Source: an uncultured Clostridia bacterium (GTDB lineage Bacteria; Bacillota; Clostridia; Oscillospirales; Ruminococcaceae). Taken from it: DNA of 7,399 nucleotides. The translations under genes and the position numbers were made by a program. The stretch lies in the NCBI GenBank assembly GCA_946533615.1, contig CAMNBY010000324.1:1-7399 (forward strand), read 5' to 3'. Positions within the stretch are counted from its first letter, which is position 1; each line of letters begins with the position of its first letter. Below are positions 1 through 5,327 of this stretch, one piece after another. The notes under the pieces were generated by a model. It was not told the origin of the DNA. It made no database searches and saw only the letters and a list, made by a program, of their open reading frames with translations.

Positions 1-100
1 CGCCTTTCAAGGAGAATTTGGGTAATATGACGGAAAATATGCAAGCAGATTGCGTGCAAAGGCGTTAGTCGGTGGTTGTGCGGTGTTGCCCTAAGCTCAG
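1..100 (+). other. Unresolved tail of an upstream transcription unit
   Basis: Nothing here is recognised with confidence. One frame is open from base 3 to a TAG at 66-68 and could be the last 21 codons of an upstream gene. The same frame also holds an ATG at 27 preceded by AAGGAG at 9-14, which would give a 13-codon peptide. Alternatively the stretch is the 3' part of a structured RNA: bases 1-7 (CGCCTTT) pair perfectly with 58-64 (AAAGGCG), and GCAA at 41-44 can pair with TTGC at 50-53. It does not match the tmRNA, SRP RNA or RNase P 3' ends that I know. The terminator at 102-131 shows that a plus-strand transcript ends here. Confidence 0.3.
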
Positions 101-101
101 G

Positions 102-131
102 CCCCGTCGGAAACGGCGGGGTCAATTTTCT
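102..131 (+). terminator. Intrinsic terminator of the upstream unit
   Basis: Bases 102-109 (CCCCGTCG) pair with 114-121 (CGGCGGGG) over 8 base pairs including one T-G wobble. They close a GAAA tetraloop at 110-113. A moderately T-rich stretch, TCAATTTTCT, follows at 122-131. This ends whatever is transcribed from left of the window and separates it from the sigma-factor operon. Confidence 0.75.
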
Positions 132-138
132 CAAAATA

Positions 139-168
139 TTTTCAAAAAATTTTTCAAAACCATATAAC
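139..168 (+). promoter_or_regulatory. Possible secondary promoter for the small ORF-sigma operon
   Basis: TTTTCA at 139-144 and TATAAC at 163-168 are spaced by 18 bases in a very AT-rich stretch that could act as an UP element. A start near 175 would leave about 80 bases of leader, with the small ORF's ribosome binding site fully inside the transcript. The -35 match is weak, 4 of 6 bases, so this is tentative. Confidence 0.3.
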
Positions 169-211
169 CTTTTTCGGACTTGCACCCTCTAATACACAGA
201 AAGCAGACCGC

Positions 212-240
212 TTGCAATCACGCGGCAATAATGCTATACT
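212..240 (+). promoter_or_regulatory. Sigma-A type promoter of the small ORF-sigma operon
   Basis: TTGCAA at 212-217 (-35) and TATACT at 235-240 (-10) are separated by exactly 17 bases, a good housekeeping promoter. Transcription would start near 246-248, on top of the GGAG at 244-247 and only about 9 bases before the ATG at 256. The first cistron would therefore have an extremely short leader. No ECF-type promoter (GGAAC / CGTC) was seen, so autoregulation by the encoded sigma factor is not evident from sequence. Confidence 0.6.
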
Positions 241-255
241 ATTGGAGAGAACAAA

Positions 256-360
256 ATGGGATTTGAAGAATTTATCAGGCTTGTATTCAGGTACATGATC
301 GAGCAGGGGCTGCTCGACGACCTGATAGAAAAGTACGAGAGCGAGGAAGAAGATGACTGA
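256..360 (+). CDS. 34-residue acidic small protein, coupled to the sigma gene
   Basis: This open frame of 34 codons starts at an ATG 8 bases after GGAG (244-247) and ends in TGA at 358-360. Its last 8 bases, ATGACTGA, contain the start codon of the sigma gene, an arrangement typical of translational coupling. The peptide has an amphipathic N-terminal half rich in Phe, Ile, Leu, Val and Tyr (residues 3-24). It ends in an acidic tail, ESEEEDD. There is no signal peptide, Cys or recognisable domain, and I do not recognise the family. Plausible roles are a leader ORF that sets sigma translation or a small partner or inhibitor of the sigma factor. Both are inference from position only. Spacing, ribosome binding site and overlap support that it is translated. 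Confidence 0.55.
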   Translation: MGFEEFIRLVFRYMIEQGLLDDLIEKYESEEEDD

Positions 361-2098
361 GAAGGAAACCAAGGAGCTGACCGTCAGAGCCAAGGCGGGA
401 GACAAGGCCGCCCTCGAGGAGCTGTACAGGGAGTACAGCGGGAGGGTGAAGAAATTTATCATGAAGCAGGGGCTCTCGGAGCAGGACGCCGACGACGTGC
501 TGTCCGACAGCTTTGTCGAGGTCATGAAGCACATCGGCGAGCTGGAGAACGAGGAATATTTCTCGACCTGGCTGCACAGGATAGCCCGGCGGAAGGCGGT
601 CGAATTCAAGGAAAAGCAGACCCGCCACCAGCGCGTGATCTTTGACACCGACGACGGCACCAACGGCAGCGACGCCGCTGTCGAGGCGGCCTTTGAAGCC
701 GAGTACGGCGACACCGTGATGCTGCCCACCGACTACGCTGAGAACGAGGAGCTGAAGGCCATTATCGCCGAGCAGATAAACTCCCTCGGGACGGAGCAGC
801 GGGAGGCGCTGTTCCTGTTCTACTATCAGAACAAGAGCATAAACGAGATCGCCGAAATGACAGGCACCAACGTGAACAACGTGAAAGCCCGGCTTTTCAA
901 CGCCCGCAAGAGCCTTAAAAAGAAGCTCGAAGCCCTGCAAAAAAACGGCGTTACGCTCTGCGCCGTGCCTATCTCGAAGCTCTTGGCGGAGCTCGACGAG
1001 GGCAGCAAGGGCGCAGCCGCGGCTGTTTCGGGCGAGAGCGCAGCGTCAGCAGAGGCCGCAGAGGTCACTTCCTCCGCAGGAGCCAAGATCGCGGCAGTTG
1101 CAGCTGCGGCTGTTATCGTGATCGGCGTTGGCTTCGGTGTCTCGCGGCTGAGTCACTTCAAAGGCGATCAGCACCCCGAGGACAGCAGCGAGGCAATGAC
1201 AACGACCGTCACCACAACGACTACCGCCGCCGTGACCACCGCCGTCCCCGAGATAGTTGACGAGAGCGCCGAGGAAAGCCTGACGGTTACGACGACTACG
1301 ACCACAACAACGACCACGACCGAAGCCACCACCGAGCCTCCCGAAGAACCCGCAGGCGGCACGACCGAGGCGGTCATCGCCCCGCCCGCAGCCGAGCCCG
1401 AGGAAGAAGAACCCACCGAGCATGACAGGTGGGTGGATTCGATAAAGGAAGACTATACCTACACTTCGTACTCATGGGCTGAGCCACAGACGCTGACGGT
1501 AAATTTCAAAGATGCATACGCGCAAGGCTTAGGCGACGCCTATGCAGACGGCTGCGGATATATGTTTGTTAATGTTGGTTTTGCCGGTTGTTTGTATGAT
1601 GCATATGATCTGGTTGAAACAAAGGACGGCGGAAAAAGCTGGGTAGTCAGGGAAAGCTATAAATACCTTACCAAGTCCTTCAGAGGGATATGTCTTGATA
1701 ACGGGTCAATGATATGGATCTACCCGGGTCTTGACGGAATAAATTCGCATATAAGAATGGGCGCCGTAAGCACATTCGGCGGTGTAGTAAACCTGACGGG
1801 GAGCGGCGAGCAATGGCTCAACGGTCTTCCATTCACCGACGGCACAACATACAATTATCCCGTGAACGGCACTCCCTCTCACTATATAAATGCAGATTTA
1901 GAATACCTTGGCGATATGGATTTCAAACTGGTCGTTTTTAATTCCGTCAAAAATCATATGGACGATCAAGGGCAGATAATGGACGGCATCGACCCCGATA
2001 CCTTTGAACCCGAGATACTCTTCAACGGAATAGTGACCCTTGACCCTGCGACACTCAACATAAAATACTACAAGACCTTGCCCCTCGAGGACGAATAA
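353..2098 (+). CDS. Membrane-anchored ECF-type sigma factor with ectodomain
   Basis: This 581-residue protein begins as an ECF (group 4) sigma-70 factor. Region 2 lies at about residues 17-95, with STWLHRIARRKAVEF at 71-85. Region 4 lies at about 138-195, with the helix-turn-helix around SINEIAEMTG and VKARLFNARKSL. An Ala-rich stretch then leads to one membrane segment at about 244-264 (AVAAAAVIVIGVGFGV core). A Thr/Pro/Glu linker follows (283-358), including 11 Thr in a row at 313-323, and then a domain of about 220 residues (360-581). That last domain holds one Asp-box-like motif, TKDGGKSW, at 423-430. The likely topology is sigma domain inside and C-terminus outside. I infer that an outside signal releases or gates the sigma domain, perhaps by proteolysis. 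The start at 353 is supported by GAGGA at 343-347. No anti-sigma gene lies beside it. DNA for the ectodomain is clearly lower in GC than the sigma part. The ectodomain's fold and ligand are unknown. Confidence 0.85.
   Translation: MTEKETKELTVRAKAGDKAALEELYREYSGRVKKFIMKQGLSEQDADDVLSDSFVEVMKHIGELENEEYFSTWLHRIARRKAVEFKEKQTRHQRVIFDTDDGTNGSDAAVEAAFEAEYGDTVMLPTDYAENEELKAIIAEQINSLGTEQREALFLFYYQNKSINEIAEMTGTNVNNVKARLFNARKSLKKKLEALQKNGVTLCAVPISKLLAELDEGSKGAAAAVSGESAASAEAAEVTSSAGAKIAAVAAAAVIVIGVGFGVSRLSHFKGDQHPEDSSEAMTTTVTTTTTAAVTTAVPEIVDESAEESLTVTTTTTTTTTTTEATTEPPEEPAGGTTEAVIAPPAAEPEEEEPTEHDRWVDSIKEDYTYTSYSWAEPQTLTVNFKDAYAQGLGDAYADGCGYMFVNVGFAGCLYDAYDLVETKDGGKSWVVRESYKYLTKSFRGICLDNGSMIWIYPGLDGINSHIRMGAVSTFGGVVNLTGSGEQWLNGLPFTDGTTYNYPVNGTPSHYINADLEYLGDMDFKLVVFNSVKNHMDDQGQIMDGIDPDTFEPEILFNGIVTLDPATLNIKYYKTLPLEDE
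1199..1336 (+). repeat. Low-complexity Thr-codon tract in the sigma gene
   Basis: Two ACN-rich runs encode the Thr-rich linker. The second (1289-1321) gives 11 consecutive Thr codons using a mixture of ACG, ACC, ACA and ACT. The mixture argues that the run is kept for its protein sequence and is not a fresh slippage expansion of one codon. On the opposite strand it appears as a meaningless poly-Val frame. Confidence 0.8.
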
Positions 2099-2145
2099 AC
2101 AAAACTGATGGTACCACCCCTTGGCGATACCATCAGTTCTTTTTC
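2099..2145. terminator. Bidirectional terminator between the sigma gene and tcdA
   Basis: A perfect 11-base-pair stem is formed by AACTGATGGTA (2103-2113) and TACCATCAGTT (2128-2138), with a 14-base loop. On the plus strand it is followed by CTTTTTC (2139-2145), ending the sigma transcript 5 bases after its stop codon. On the minus strand the same stem is followed by TTTTGTTTATT, read from the bases just left of it. It can therefore also end the tcdA transcript, whose stop codon lies at 2153. Confidence 0.85.
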
Positions 2146-2152
2146 TGTGATC

Positions 2153-2869
2153 CTATTTCCCCGAGATCAGGTCCTTCACGACCTCGGAGGCTATCAGCAG
2201 ACCGGCAGATGCCGGCACCCACGCTGTGCTCCCCGGGACGAAACGTCTTGCGCTGCCCTCGGGCACATCTCCCGAGGGGGCAGGCGTGATCGGCGGCTCC
2301 TCCGAATAAACGACCTTCAGCCGCTTGATGCCGCGTTTTCTGAGCTCGTGGCGCATCACCCTTGCCAGCGGGCAGACCTGCGTTTTGTAGATGTCCGTTA
2401 TCCGCAGCTGCGAGGGGTCGAGCTTGTTGCCTGCGCCCATCGCGCTGATTATCGGTATGCCGAGCCTGTCAGCTCTGACTATCAGCTCCAGCTTCGCCGA
2501 GACCGTGTCCACCGCGTCAACGATGTAGTCGTACTCCCCGAAGGGGAAGCTGTCGGCGTTCTCGGGAAGGAAGAAGGTGTTGTATATCCTCACGTCCGTG
2601 TCGGGCGCGATGTCGAGCATACGCTCGCGCATGACCTCTGTCTTGAAGCGGCCGACGGTGCTTCTTGCGGCTATTATCTGGCGGTTCAGGTTCGACATGG
2701 CGACCGTGTCGTTGTCGATAAGGTCGAAGCGGCCGACGCCGCTCCTCACCAGCGCCTCGCAGACGTAGCCGCCCACGCCGCCTATCCCGAAGACCGCGAC
2801 TCTTTTGCCCCGCAGGCTGCTTACGGCGTCCTCTCCCAGCAGCAGCGCTGTCCTTGAATACTGTTCCAT
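2153..2869 (-). CDS. tcdA: tRNA threonylcarbamoyladenosine dehydratase TcdA (CsdL)
   Basis: This is a 238-residue E1-like ThiF/MoeB superfamily enzyme. TcdA uses ATP to cyclise t6A at position 37 of ANN-decoding tRNAs to ct6A, in the cytoplasm. The nucleotide-binding GIGGVGG lies at residues 28-34, followed by DNDTVAMSNLNRQ (52-64), the conserved Arg-Gln pair and VDAVDT (117-122). Two segments typical of TcdA as opposed to MoeB or ThiF are MGAGNKLDP (144-152) and VVYSEEPP (186-193). There is no rhodanese domain and no paired CxxC zinc motif, which also argues against MoeB. Length matches short Firmicutes members. The start is set by GAGGTG at 2874-2879 on the minus strand. It lies 50 bases downstream of the EAL gene in the same direction, separated by a weak terminator-like hairpin, so partial read-through is possible. 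Confidence 0.92.
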   Translation of the reverse strand: MEQYSRTALLLGEDAVSSLRGKRVAVFGIGGVGGYVCEALVRSGVGRFDLIDNDTVAMSNLNRQIIAARSTVGRFKTEVMRERMLDIAPDTDVRIYNTFFLPENADSFPFGEYDYIVDAVDTVSAKLELIVRADRLGIPIISAMGAGNKLDPSQLRITDIYKTQVCPLARVMRHELRKRGIKRLKVVYSEEPPITPAPSGDVPEGSARRFVPGSTAWVPASAGLLIASEVVKDLISGK

Positions 2870-2883
2870 TTTTCACCTCATAA

Positions 2884-2913
2884 GAAAGGCAGCGCCGCAA
2901 GCGCAGAGCTGCC
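2884..2913 (-). terminator. Weak terminator-like hairpin after the EAL gene
   Basis: GGCAGC (2888-2893) and GCTGCC (2908-2913) form a 6-base-pair stem, with further CGC/GCG pairing inside the loop. Read on the minus strand it lies just after the EAL stop codon and is followed by TTTCTT, a poor T-tract. It also sits a few bases before the tcdA ribosome binding site. It may attenuate transcription between the two genes without fully stopping it. Confidence 0.4.
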
Positions 2914-2919
2914 CTGTTT

Positions 2920-5010
2920 TCAATATATCAGCTTTTCGTCGGTGTGTTCGCCCATGGCGACCCTGTACTTGCCGCCGACTATGTTCACGTCCTTGTCCTC
3001 GGCTATCGCGCAGACCTTGTAGGTCGTTGCAAGCTCCGCCGTCAGGTCGATGTCCGTGAGGGAGAGCTTTGTTCCGCCGTTGATGCCGCCGAAGACCAGC
3101 GCCTTCGTCCCGACAGAGGATATCTTTGTGCCCGACCGCTCTATCGTTATATCCGAGCTTCCGGAAAGAGCGCCTATTGCCGTTGCAACGTCGGCGTTAA
3201 CGTTTATATTCATGTTGATGCTCTCGGCGTGGAACTTCAGCTCCTGCTCGTCCGCGCAGCCGATGCCCACGGCGTACTGCCCGTCGGCGCTGCATCGGAT
3301 ACTTGAATAGAGCACACCAATGGCGGCGCTGCTGTTCATCGAGCCCATGCAGACGCTCATGGCGCCCGAGGCCGAGGCCTCCAGGTCACAGCCGATGATG
3401 TTTATCTCGGTCGGGCCGTAGAACGAACCGATGCACACGCTCAGGCCTCCGCCCGAACGCAGCACATACCTTCCGCGCTGGATGCTTATCCTTCCGCCAA
3501 GCCCCGAGCCGATGCAGGCTCCCGAGTGGCTGTCGCCGTTGATGGTTATTGTGCCGTCCTGGTCGAATATCAGGTCGCCGTGAGCGGAGCCCATATCGTT
3601 GCCGATGCCGTAGTAGTCGGCGCTGCCGAGTGTGATCTCAAGGCTTCCCTTGCCCTCTGTGTGCAGCTTTGCGCTCTCCGGGACTCTGATACCGCTGTTT
3701 TTGAGCTTTGAATCTCCCGTCAGCGCAAGCGTCAGCTCAACGCCCTCGCCAAGGTCGATGCAGGGCCTTGTCACCCGATTTGAGAGGTGGGCGTCTTCGA
3801 GCTCGAGCCTGCCCGAGAAGCCCTCGGCGATCTCGATGTGGATATCGGTGTCAAGTGTGGCAGAGCCGTAGACGGAAACGCTGCCGCTCTTTGTCTTGGC
3901 GCCGATGATTATTTTGTTGCAGCCGTCACGCATCAGCTTTTCGAGCGAGATGCGGTCGCCGCTCTCGGCGCTGTAGATCTTCAGAGCCTTGCCGTCCTCA
4001 CGCTCCTGATGCAAAGCTCTGATCCTCGCCCTCATCGCGTAGGGTATGGCCTTTATCGCCTCGGGCGAGGGTCTTGCGGTGACAAAGCCCTGGATAAGGT
4101 CAACACCCATGAGAATGACTGTCCTCAGCTCCTCCTGGGTCTCGACGCCCTCGGCAAGCGACATGATGCCGTTCTCGCGGCAGATGTCGATGATCTCTCT
4201 TACGAAGTGTTTTTTCTTTTGGTCGCTCTCGATGCCGCTCATCAGCGAGCGGTCGATCTTAACGTAATTCGGTGTATATCTCAGCAGGTTCGAGATGTTT
4301 GAATACCCCGTCCCGAAGTCGTCTATCGCGGTCTGTATCCCCATGGTGCCGAACTTTGTTTTCAGCGTTTCGAGGGTGCTCTCGCTGTACTCTGAGTTCT
4401 CGGTCATCTCGACGACGACGTTCTCGGGGAACTGTGACAGCAGGCGGTCTATCTCGGCGCGTTTCTCGGCCGAGGCGTGAACGTCGGGCATTGAGTTGAT
4501 GAACACCCGTCTTCCGAAGAACTGCTCTCCCCTCTCGGAGATTATCCCCAGCACGTTCAGGAAGGTCTTTTCCTCGACCTCTCCGAGCCTGCCCGTAAGG
4601 GCTGCGTACCGAAGTATATGCAGCGGCGTGATGCCCTCGACGCCAACGGGACGCATCAGCGCCTCATAGGCATAGATCTCGCCCGAGTCGGCGCGTACTA
4701 TCGGCTGGTAGTGATAGCAGAGGCTGTTACTGTCAAGTATCTCTGTGACGCTGGCGAGCTCGCCGCGTTCCTTGTCACTGAGCTCGTCACGGCGGGCGCC
4801 GCTCACGGCACGGAGCTGTTCTCTGAGGGTCATAAGCTCCTCGGCGGCTTCTCTAAGCTGCTGTCTGAGCGCCTCGTAGCCTGCGCAGGTGCTGCACTCG
4901 GCAAGCTGCTCGGTCAGCCGTTTATCGGCGGCCTCGAGCTCGTCGGGAGTACCTGCGGCTCTTGCTTTTTTGAAATACTCTTCAAGCAATTCAACGCTCT
5001 TATTCTCCAT
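2920..5010 (-). CDS. EAL-domain c-di-GMP phosphodiesterase with β-solenoid tail
   Basis: This 696-residue protein should hydrolyse cyclic di-GMP to pGpG in the cytoplasm. Residues 1-90 are charged and helical, probably a coiled coil. The EAL domain covers about 92-312 and keeps the expected catalytic set: YQPIV (101-105), EALMR (116-120), N172 in INSMP, E201 and E204 in EMTE, DDFGTGYSN (230-238), K251 in VKIDR, E287 in AEGVE and Q307 in QGF. There is no GGDEF partner domain, so it is predicted to be only a phosphodiesterase. Residues 410-696 form repeats of about 28 residues, probably a parallel β-solenoid. No signal peptide or membrane segment is present. I chose the ATG at 5010 over an in-frame ATG at 5052 because AGGAGG sits at 5020-5025 with 9-base spacing, and the longer start has no comparable site. 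The role of the tail, as sensor or scaffold, is unknown. Confidence 0.9.
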   Translation of the reverse strand: MENKSVELLEEYFKKARAAGTPDELEAADKRLTEQLAECSTCAGYEALRQQLREAAEELMTLREQLRAVSGARRDELSDKERGELASVTEILDSNSLCYHYQPIVRADSGEIYAYEALMRPVGVEGITPLHILRYAALTGRLGEVEEKTFLNVLGIISERGEQFFGRRVFINSMPDVHASAEKRAEIDRLLSQFPENVVVEMTENSEYSESTLETLKTKFGTMGIQTAIDDFGTGYSNISNLLRYTPNYVKIDRSLMSGIESDQKKKHFVREIIDICRENGIMSLAEGVETQEELRTVILMGVDLIQGFVTARPSPEAIKAIPYAMRARIRALHQEREDGKALKIYSAESGDRISLEKLMRDGCNKIIIGAKTKSGSVSVYGSATLDTDIHIEIAEGFSGRLELEDAHLSNRVTRPCIDLGEGVELTLALTGDSKLKNSGIRVPESAKLHTEGKGSLEITLGSADYYGIGNDMGSAHGDLIFDQDGTITINGDSHSGACIGSGLGGRISIQRGRYVLRSGGGLSVCIGSFYGPTEINIIGCDLEASASGAMSVCMGSMNSSAAIGVLYSSIRCSADGQYAVGIGCADEQELKFHAESINMNINVNADVATAIGALSGSSDITIERSGTKISSVGTKALVFGGINGGTKLSLTDIDLTAELATTYKVCAIAEDKDVNIVGGKYRVAMGEHTDEKLIY
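2923..3783 (-). repeat. About ten 28-residue solenoid repeats within the EAL protein
   Basis: The repeat shows in the protein, not as DNA identity. Small motifs such as ACIGSG, SVCIGSF, SVCMGSM, VGIGC, TAIGA and LVFGG recur. The residue just before the Ile/Met/Phe-Gly step falls at positions 417, 440, 468, 499, 526, 554, 582, 611, 639 and 667. From 468 onward the spacing is 31, 27, 28, 28, 29, 28 and 28. Cys occupies this column at 417, 499, 526, 554 and 667. Such spacing fits rungs of a right-handed β-helix, as in some Clostridia surface carbohydrate-binding proteins; that comparison is from memory. Confidence 0.75.
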
Positions 5011-5064
5011 ACCTGTACGCCTCCTCTCTCCGATAGTAACAGTAAACGCCACTCAGAATGCTGC

Positions 5065-5081
5065 TTTGCGAACTTCGCAAA
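5065..5081. promoter_or_regulatory. Palindrome in the leader of the EAL gene
   Basis: TTTGCGAA and TTCGCAAA flank a single central C at 5073, giving a perfect 17-base palindrome. GC at 5063-5064 and 5083-5084 extends it with one bulged base. It lies about 65 bases downstream of the expected transcription start and 55 bases before the start codon. It could be a repressor operator blocking elongation, or an RNA hairpin with a 5-base loop. It does not match the Gram-positive LexA box. Confidence 0.5.
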
Positions 5082-5150
5082 AGCATATATTCGACTATTG
5101 CTTGTTCTCAAAGTGCAATTTCTAATGACATTTACTATAGAATTTAGTAT

Positions 5151-5179
5151 ATTATACCATATTCCCCCTTTGAAATCAA
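5151..5179 (-). promoter_or_regulatory. Sigma-A promoter of the EAL gene
   Basis: On the minus strand, TTGATT (5179-5174) and a perfect TATAAT (5156-5151) are spaced by exactly 17 bases. The start would be near 5144, leaving a leader of about 135 bases before the ATG at 5010. The leader is long enough to hold regulation and contains the palindrome at 5065-5081. I looked for a c-di-GMP riboswitch core in it and did not find one. Confidence 0.75.
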
Positions 5180-5220
5180 CCACTCTAATTGTTAATTTCT
5201 TTTTAAGCAGTTTTATTCTC

Positions 5221-5252
5221 TGATCCCTCAGCTCTGACAGCTGAAAGGATCA
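5221..5252. repeat. Imperfect inverted repeat between trpA and the EAL promoter
   Basis: TGATCC (5221-5226) pairs with GGATCA (5247-5252), and TCAGCT (5228-5233) pairs with AGCTGA (5239-5244). Together they give about 12 base pairs around a 5-base loop. Neither strand has a T-tract after it, so it is not a standard terminator. It sits between the trp terminator and the EAL -35 box, about 42 bases upstream of the latter. It could be a protein-binding site or a structure in trp read-through RNA. With the promoter, palindrome and trp terminator, this accounts for the gene-free stretch 5011-5327. Confidence 0.5.
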
Positions 5253-5264
5253 AGTCCTCCCTGC

Positions 5265-5296
5265 AACAAAAACGAGCGCCGCAAAAAGCGGCGCCC
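5265..5296 (-). terminator. Intrinsic terminator of the trp operon
   Basis: GCGCCGC (5276-5282) and GCGGCGC (5288-5294) form a 7-base-pair all-GC stem around five A residues. On the minus strand the stem is followed by GTTTTTGTT. It lies about 33 bases beyond the trpA stop codon and is the expected end of the tryptophan transcript. Confidence 0.9.
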
Positions 5297-5327
5297 GGAC
5301 GATCATACATTGTGCATTGCAAACAGC

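Noticed and set aside
154..1423. Several minus-strand frames opposite the sigma gene, including a poly-Val and a Gly/Arg-rich one
   Set aside because: They mirror the Thr-codon tract and the GC-rich sigma coding sequence; none shows a plausible protein.
2108..2857. Plus-strand frame of 249 codons opposite tcdA
   Set aside because: It would start inside the bidirectional terminator, and its translation is low-complexity and unlike any family, while tcdA is clear on the other strand.
2153..2869. MoeB or ThiF sulfur-carrier adenylyltransferase
   Set aside because: The TcdA-typical segments MGAGNKLDP and VVYSEEPP are present, paired CxxC motifs and a rhodanese domain are absent, and no moaD or thiS gene is nearby.
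3787..4302. Plus-strand frame of 171 codons opposite the EAL domain
   Set aside because: It is antisense to catalytic EAL motifs, with no recognisable domain and no promoter or ribosome binding site.
5011..5052. Longer EAL start at 5052
   Set aside because: The ATG at 5010 has AGGAGG at the right distance; the extra 14 residues would have to be encoded across that site.
5065..5081. LexA (SOS) box
   Set aside because: The Gram-positive box has GAAC and GTTC half-sites spaced by four bases; here the half-sites are TTTGCGAA/TTCGCAAA around one base.
5011..5144. c-di-GMP (GEMM) riboswitch in the leader of the EAL gene
   Set aside because: A tempting idea given the product, and a CGCAAAGC string occurs, but the conserved core and paired arms of the class I riboswitch are missing.
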